Source: Prosthecobacter algae (GTDB lineage: Bacteria; Verrucomicrobiota; Verrucomicrobiia; Verrucomicrobiales; Verrucomicrobiaceae). Taken from it: 64,000 nucleotides of DNA. Position 1 is the first letter of the stretch. The number at the start of each line of letters is the position of its first letter. Positions 59,811 to 64,000 of this stretch are shown in pieces. The notes under the pieces are model-generated. The model saw only the letters and a program-made list of their open reading frames with translations. It searched no databases and was not told where the DNA came from. The position numbers and the translations under genes were made by a program. The DNA is taken from assembly GCF_039542385.1 (NCBI RefSeq), contig NZ_BAABIA010000010.1:124001-188000 (forward strand), read 5' to 3'.

Positions 59811-61838
59811 ATGCGCACGTTGCTTCTTCCTTTGCTTCTCGTCCTGCCGGTCATCGCGACCGCCAAGACGGACCTCGTCATTTATGGCGGCACACCGGCC
59901 GGCCTCAGTGCGGGCATCACCGCCGCCAGGGAAGGGGTCTCCGTGGTCATCATCGAACCCACAAAGTGGATCGGCGGCCTGGTCACAGGCGGTCTCTGCC
60001 GCACCGATGTTGGGCGGGAGCAGACCATCGGCGGATTTCCGCGTGAGTTCTTCGGCCGTGCTGCCGCCCTGAATCCCGATACCCCCATGTGGTATGCCGA
60101 ACCAAAGACCAACCTCGCCGCCTTTCAGGCGATGCTCCAGGAAGCCGGCGTGAAGGTGGTGACCGGGCAGACGCTGAAGTCGGTGAGCAAGGAAGGGGCC
60201 CGCATCACTGGCCTAACCACGAATGACGGAACGGTTTATGAGGGACGGATGTTTGTGGATGCAACCTATGAGGGAGACCTCATGGCCGCTGCCAAGGTGA
60301 GCTACATCGTGGGTCGTGAAAGCCGGGCCCAGTATGGCGAGGCGCTGGCCGGCTATTACCCCATGCCCATCCGCCCGCGCACGGTCGAGGTCATGGAAAG
60401 CGACTGTCCCAACATCGGTGGTACTGGCCCCAGCTACATTCATGGTACGCCGATTGCCATCTCCGGCTTGGACAAGGCGGGCAAGCCCATTTTTGGCGTC
60501 TATGAAGCGCCGAAGCTGGAACCTGGCAGCGCGGACAACCGAACGCAGTCCTACAACTTTCGCATCTGCGTCACCCAGCGGCCCGATATCAAGGTGCCGT
60601 TCCCCAAACCTGCCACTTATGACCCCGCCAAATACGAGCTGTTGCTGCGTCTCATCCAGGCCTTTCCGGGGGTGCGCTTTGGCCGCCTCTTCCACCTCGG
60701 TGCAGTGGCCAATGGCAAGTATGACCTAAATGCCCAGGGCTTTTTCTCCACGGACTATCCCGGGGCTAACACGGCCTATCCGGATGGGGATGCGGCGACC
60801 CGAGCCCAGATCTGGCAGGATCATGTGGACTTCATCCAGGGCATGCTCTGGTTCCTCGGCCATGATGAGCGTGTGCCGCAAAGCCTGCGTGACCAGTGCA
60901 ACTCCTGGGGCCTGTGCAAAGACGAGTTTGCCGACAACCAATGCTGGCCCTATGCCCTCTACGTGCGCGAAGGCCGCCGCATGATTGGCGAATACGTCAT
61001 GGTGCAGAAGGACCTGCAAAACGACATCTTCAAGGAAGATACGGTGGGCATGGGTTCCTTCGTCATCGACTGCCACATTGTGCAGCGCATCCTGGCAAAA
61101 GATGGCACGGTGCGGGATGAAGGCAGCTTTCCGGATGCACCCGCCCTGCCTTATCAGATCGCCTACCGCAGCCTCACGCCAAAGCGGGCGGAGTGTGAAA
61201 ACCTCCTCGTCCCAGTCTGCCTTTCCGCCAGCCACATCGCCTACTGCTCCCTGCGCATGGAGCCTGTTTACATGGCGCTGGGCCAGGCCAGCGGGCTCGC
61301 CGCCGTCATGGCCATCCAAGGCCAGACCTCCGTGCAGGCCATTGACGTAAAAGCTCTACAGGCCAAGCTGCTGGCCCAGAAGGCCGTGTTGGAACTGGCC
61401 GAGCTCGCCACCATGGCGCGCTCTTCCAAGCTGCCTGGCACTGTCATGGACGATCAGGATGCCGAGCGTGTGGGCCACTGGCAGGGCAGCACCTATGGCA
61501 GCCCAGTGGATGGCTCCAGCCGCCACGATGAGAACCTGGAAAAGGGAGCCAAGAAGGTGGTTTACACGCTCAGCCTGCCGGCCACCGGGCGCTATGAAGT
61601 CCGTGTTTCTTATGCCCATGCGCCCAATCGGGCCAGCAATGTGCCCGTGACGATTGATCACGCGGGCGGCAGCAGCACGGTGAAGGTGAACCAGAAGAAA
61701 GTGCCGCCGGTGGACAAGCTTTTCATCAGCCTCGGCAGCTTTGAGTTTAGCGCGGTCAAGCCTGCGGTCATCACCATCGGCAACGAGGGAACGGATGGCA
61801 TTGTCGGCGCGGATGCTGTGCAGTTGCTGAAGCAGTGA
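59811..61838 (+). CDS. Secreted FAD-dependent oxidoreductase with C-terminal beta domain
   Basis: 675 residues from ATG 59811 (Sec signal MRTLLLPLLLVLPVIATA); the ATG at 59760 lies upstream in frame but without a signal. FAD-binding start DLVIYGGTPAGLSAGITAAR, GGLVTGGLCRTDVG, then FVDATYEGDLMAAAKVSYIVG, YNFRICVT, VREGRRMIGEYV and YCSLRMEPVYMALGQASGLA. About 150 extra residues at the C-terminus (after about 525) form a beta-rich module (EVRVSYAHAPNRASNVPVTI), perhaps carbohydrate-binding, absent from the shorter paralogue at 10200-11999. It is divergent from the PAS-AraC gene and probably controlled by it. Confidence 0.86.
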   Translation: MRTLLLPLLLVLPVIATAKTDLVIYGGTPAGLSAGITAAREGVSVVIIEPTKWIGGLVTGGLCRTDVGREQTIGGFPREFFGRAAALNPDTPMWYAEPKTNLAAFQAMLQEAGVKVVTGQTLKSVSKEGARITGLTTNDGTVYEGRMFVDATYEGDLMAAAKVSYIVGRESRAQYGEALAGYYPMPIRPRTVEVMESDCPNIGGTGPSYIHGTPIAISGLDKAGKPIFGVYEAPKLEPGSADNRTQSYNFRICVTQRPDIKVPFPKPATYDPAKYELLLRLIQAFPGVRFGRLFHLGAVANGKYDLNAQGFFSTDYPGANTAYPDGDAATRAQIWQDHVDFIQGMLWFLGHDERVPQSLRDQCNSWGLCKDEFADNQCWPYALYVREGRRMIGEYVMVQKDLQNDIFKEDTVGMGSFVIDCHIVQRILAKDGTVRDEGSFPDAPALPYQIAYRSLTPKRAECENLLVPVCLSASHIAYCSLRMEPVYMALGQASGLAAVMAIQGQTSVQAIDVKALQAKLLAQKAVLELAELATMARSSKLPGTVMDDQDAERVGHWQGSTYGSPVDGSSRHDENLEKGAKKVVYTLSLPATGRYEVRVSYAHAPNRASNVPVTIDHAGGSSTVKVNQKKVPPVDKLFISLGSFEFSAVKPAVITIGNEGTDGIVGADAVQLLKQ

Positions 61839-61864
61839 GGCCGGGTCAGCGGATTGAAGGGAGG

Positions 61865-61906
61865 CTTCTGGTCTCGATGTGAGACCAGAAGAAGCGGTTA
61901 TTTTTT
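61865..61906 (+). terminator. Hairpin after FAD oxidoreductase
   Basis: Perfect 11-base stem CTTCTGGTCTC (61865-61875) / GAGACCAGAAG (61881-61891) with a GATGT loop, lying 26 bases after the oxidoreductase stop. A run of seven T occurs at 61900-61906, spaced eight bases from the stem, so termination may be incomplete. It could alternatively be a leader structure of the next gene, whose start is 49 bases on. Confidence 0.55.
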
Positions 61907-61939
61907 GGCCCGCAAAGGACGTTTGTTTCAGACGCCCTT

Positions 61940-63370
61940 ATGAAACTGCTGCTCACCTCCGCCCTTTTGCTTTCCACGGCACTGCTCTCTGCGGCAGAGC
62001 CCGTCAAGCCGCTCGACATCGGTTCCCGCTGGGAGCTGTTTGTGGATTCCCAGCTCATCGCCAGCCGCAGCGGGGTGGCCCTGAAGCTGCATGAGCCCGT
62101 GCGCCGGGAAGTGGTGCTGGTGACGGACCAGCCCTGGGAAGGGCCCACTTGCGGCTACTTTTCGGCCATCCAGGATGGCAAGAAGGTGCGTCTTTATTAC
62201 CGGGGTTCTGCTGGGGGCTCCGATCATTCAGAAGACCAGGTGACCTGCGTGGTGGAAAGCGAGGACGGCATCCACTTCACCCGGCCTAAGCTGGGCCTCA
62301 TCGAAGCGGGCGGCACCAAGGCCAACAACGTCATCTGGCGTGGAGTGGAGTCGCACAATTTCGCCGCCTTTCTGGATACGAATCCCGCCACCAAACCCGC
62401 CGAACGTTACAAAGCCCTCGGCGGCGTTAAGCAGCCTGGAAAGAATTGGATGACGGGTGAAACCCCGGGCGGCCTTTATGCCTTCGCCTCGGCGGATGGC
62501 CTGCACTGGAACAAAATGCGGCCGGAGACGGTGATGACCAAAGGGGCCTTTGACTCGCAGAACATCGCCTTTTGGGATGCACCGAAAAATCGCTACACCA
62601 GCTACACGCGCATTTTTACCAACAAGATCCGCGACATTCAGAGCAGCCCCTCCACCGACTTTCTCGCCTGGGGGGAGGCCAGCCTGAACCAGTATGCTGC
62701 GGAGGTGCCGAGGGAGCATTTTTACACCTCGGCCACCATTCCCTGTCCCACCGCTCCGCACCTCTACCTCGCCTTTCCCAAACGCTACACGCCTGCCCGC
62801 AAAAAGGTGGCTGAACACAAGTTCCCTGGCGTTTCAGACACGGTCTTTATGACGAGCCGCGATGGCCTGAACTGGGACCGCAGCTTTCTCGAGGCCTGGC
62901 TGCGTCCTGGGCCTGACCCGCTAAACTGGACGGACCGCAACAACATGGTGGCCTCCGGCATCATCGAAACGGGCCCTGGGGAATGGTCCCTCTATGCCAG
63001 TGAGCACTATCGTTACCCGGACCACCGCATCCGCCGCCTCAGCCTTCGCAAGCAGGGGTTTGCCTCCGTTCATGCCGATGCACGCGGAGGTGAGTTTGTG
63101 ACACCCCCGCTGACCTTCAACGGTGAAAAGCTGCTGCTGAACTATGCTACCTCCGGCACTGGCAGCGTGCAGGTGGAGATCCAGGATGCGGAGGGCCAGG
63201 CCCTGCCCGGTTTTGCCCTGGCCGACATGCCGGAACTCTATGGAGATGAGTTCGAGGCCGCAGTCGCCTGGAAAAAAGGCCCGGGTGTCAGTAGCCTGAT
63301 AGGCAAGCCCGTGCGGCTGCGCATCGTCATGAAGGATGCAGATCTTTACGCCCTCCGCTTTGCCCGATAA
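61940..63370 (+). CDS. Secreted glycosidase-like beta-propeller protein
   Basis: 476 residues. Sec signal MKLLLTSALLLSTALLSAA. The mature protein shows repeated SADGLHWNKM- and SRDGLNWDRS-like segments and CVVESEDGIHFTRP, which are typical of five-bladed-propeller glycoside hydrolases and related sugar-binding proteins (GH32/43/130-type folds and the many uncharacterised PVC relatives). It carries Asp-rich patches consistent with acidic catalytic residues, but I cannot identify a definite nucleophile/acid pair. The C-terminus (about 385-476) is a beta-sandwich accessory domain (NGEKLLLNYATSGTGSVQVEI). Probable role in outer polysaccharide use. It follows a hairpin after the oxidoreductase gene. 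Confidence 0.75.
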   Translation: MKLLLTSALLLSTALLSAAEPVKPLDIGSRWELFVDSQLIASRSGVALKLHEPVRREVVLVTDQPWEGPTCGYFSAIQDGKKVRLYYRGSAGGSDHSEDQVTCVVESEDGIHFTRPKLGLIEAGGTKANNVIWRGVESHNFAAFLDTNPATKPAERYKALGGVKQPGKNWMTGETPGGLYAFASADGLHWNKMRPETVMTKGAFDSQNIAFWDAPKNRYTSYTRIFTNKIRDIQSSPSTDFLAWGEASLNQYAAEVPREHFYTSATIPCPTAPHLYLAFPKRYTPARKKVAEHKFPGVSDTVFMTSRDGLNWDRSFLEAWLRPGPDPLNWTDRNNMVASGIIETGPGEWSLYASEHYRYPDHRIRRLSLRKQGFASVHADARGGEFVTPPLTFNGEKLLLNYATSGTGSVQVEIQDAEGQALPGFALADMPELYGDEFEAAVAWKKGPGVSSLIGKPVRLRIVMKDADLYALRFAR

Positions 63371-63458
63371 TTCTTCGGTAGTCGGTGGCGTATGCTGCGT
63401 TTGTCTTTTTTGACACCCTGCGTGGTCAGCACCGCCGCCTTTTCAGACCCTTTCCCCA

Positions 63459-64000
63459 ATGAAATTACGCCCCTCCCGAATCCTTCGCGAACTTCGCGCC
63501 GGCCAGTCCTCGACGGTCCTCAAGCTCAACCTGATTGACCCGCGCATCATCGAACTCGCCGGTCTCGCCGGGGCCTCCGCCGTGTGGCTGTGCAATGAGC
63601 ATGTGCCCAATGACTGGCTGAACCTGGAGCATCAGATCCGTGCGGCCAAGCTCTATGACATGGACACCATCGTGCGGGTGAACAAGGGCGGTTACAGCGA
63701 GTATGTGAAACCCTTCGAGTGCGATGCCACTGGCATCATGGTCCCGCACATCACCAGCGCGGAGGAGGCCCGGCAGGTGGTGGACATGGTGCGCTGCCGC
63801 CCGATTGGCAGCAAGGCGCTCGACGGCGGCAACATGGACGGCCTCTTTTGTCAGGTGTCGCTGGCTGAGTATGTGCACCACTGCAATACCGAAAAGTTGG
63901 TTATTCTTCAGATCGAATCTCCAGAGGCCCTCGAACAGGTCGAGGAAATCGCCGCTGTGCCCGGTTACGATGCCCTGCTGTTTGGGGCAGGGGACTACAG
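63459..64000 (+). CDS. HpcH/HpaI aldolase family protein (partial)
   Basis: The gene opens with ATG 63459 and runs off the window end; 180 residues are visible. A TIM-barrel aldolase/citrate-lyase family start: RILRELRAGQSSTVLKLNLIDPRIIELAGLAG, the AVWLCNEHVPNDW segment, IVRVNKGGYSEYVKPFECDATGIMVPHI and VVDMVRCRPIGSKALDGG, ending LVILQIESPEALEQVEEIAAV. Members cleave or form 4-hydroxy-2-oxo acids with a divalent metal; in this family ...PHI and QIES supply metal and substrate contacts. The C-terminus is missing. It is probably involved in sugar-acid or aromatic catabolism, consistent with the preceding extracellular degradation genes. Confidence 0.78.
   Translation, partial: MKLRPSRILRELRAGQSSTVLKLNLIDPRIIELAGLAGASAVWLCNEHVPNDWLNLEHQIRAAKLYDMDTIVRVNKGGYSEYVKPFECDATGIMVPHITSAEEARQVVDMVRCRPIGSKALDGGNMDGLFCQVSLAEYVHHCNTEKLVILQIESPEALEQVEEIAAVPGYDALLFGAGDY

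Overview
The window is GC-rich and almost fully coding on both strands, and it reads as chromosomal sequence from a Verrucomicrobiota bacterium, probably near Prosthecobacter/Verrucomicrobium. Reasons: PSD1/DUF1549-type CxxCH proteins with a DUF1501 partner, a Cys-type sulfatase, secreted FAD oxidoreductases, sigma factors beside Hanks-type kinases, and a TGTTC-N4-GAACA box upstream of recA, which matches the LexA motif I recall being described for Verrucomicrobia. No rRNA, tRNA, CRISPR array, prophage or classical IS was seen.

Layout. 0-2.3 kb: end of a sugar-phosphate isomerase gene, then a four-helix-bundle (23S-IVS-type) gene enclosed by a near-perfect 54-bp inverted repeat, then an MFS transporter. 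2.4-7.4 kb (minus): RsuA-type pseudouridine synthase, a zinc-ribbon membrane protein, a DUF2167 protein and a secreted Lon-like (S16) protease lacking an ATPase. 7.5-12 kb: pyrE, a large secreted unknown and a FAD oxidoreductase. 12-22.5 kb: surface-polysaccharide genes (GT4, initiating sugar transferase, methyltransferase, GT2, UDP-GlcNAc dehydrogenase, epimerase) mixed with aroD, a lipoprotein D,D-carboxypeptidase, a membrane EEP phosphatase, an isolated pilin-like gene and a tiny lipoprotein. 22.5-26.4 kb: a second RsuA, a degenerate HNH protein, xylB with a coupled small gene, and a sigma factor. 26.5-33 kb: a secreted Ig/NHL protein and a transmembrane kinase. 33-38.8 kb: glyoxalase, BrnT/CopG toxin-antitoxin pair, VanZ, O-antigen ligase, recA, sulfatase. 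38.9-45.5 kb: CLC transporter, DPBB-like secreted protein, sigma factor, S8 protease, GAF protein, kinase-receiver fusion and two small lipoproteins. 45.6-52.6 kb: DUF1501 and two divergent PSD1 genes. 52.6-58.9 kb: a secreted unknown, a receiver-pseudokinase-FGE fusion with its proline-rich partner, pabB and two small lipoproteins. 59-64 kb: PAS-AraC regulator, FAD oxidoreductase, glycosidase-like propeller protein and a partial HpcH/HpaI aldolase.

Themes: secreted polymer breakdown (oxidoreductases, sulfatase, PSD1/DUF1501, propeller protein, xylB), surface-polysaccharide synthesis, and one-component or phospho-signalling built from kinases, receivers and sigma factors. The strongest candidate for something undescribed is the inverted-repeat-bounded four-helix-bundle element at 319-809. 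The doubly degenerate receiver-pseudokinase-FGE protein and the secreted beta-helix/S16 protease follow.
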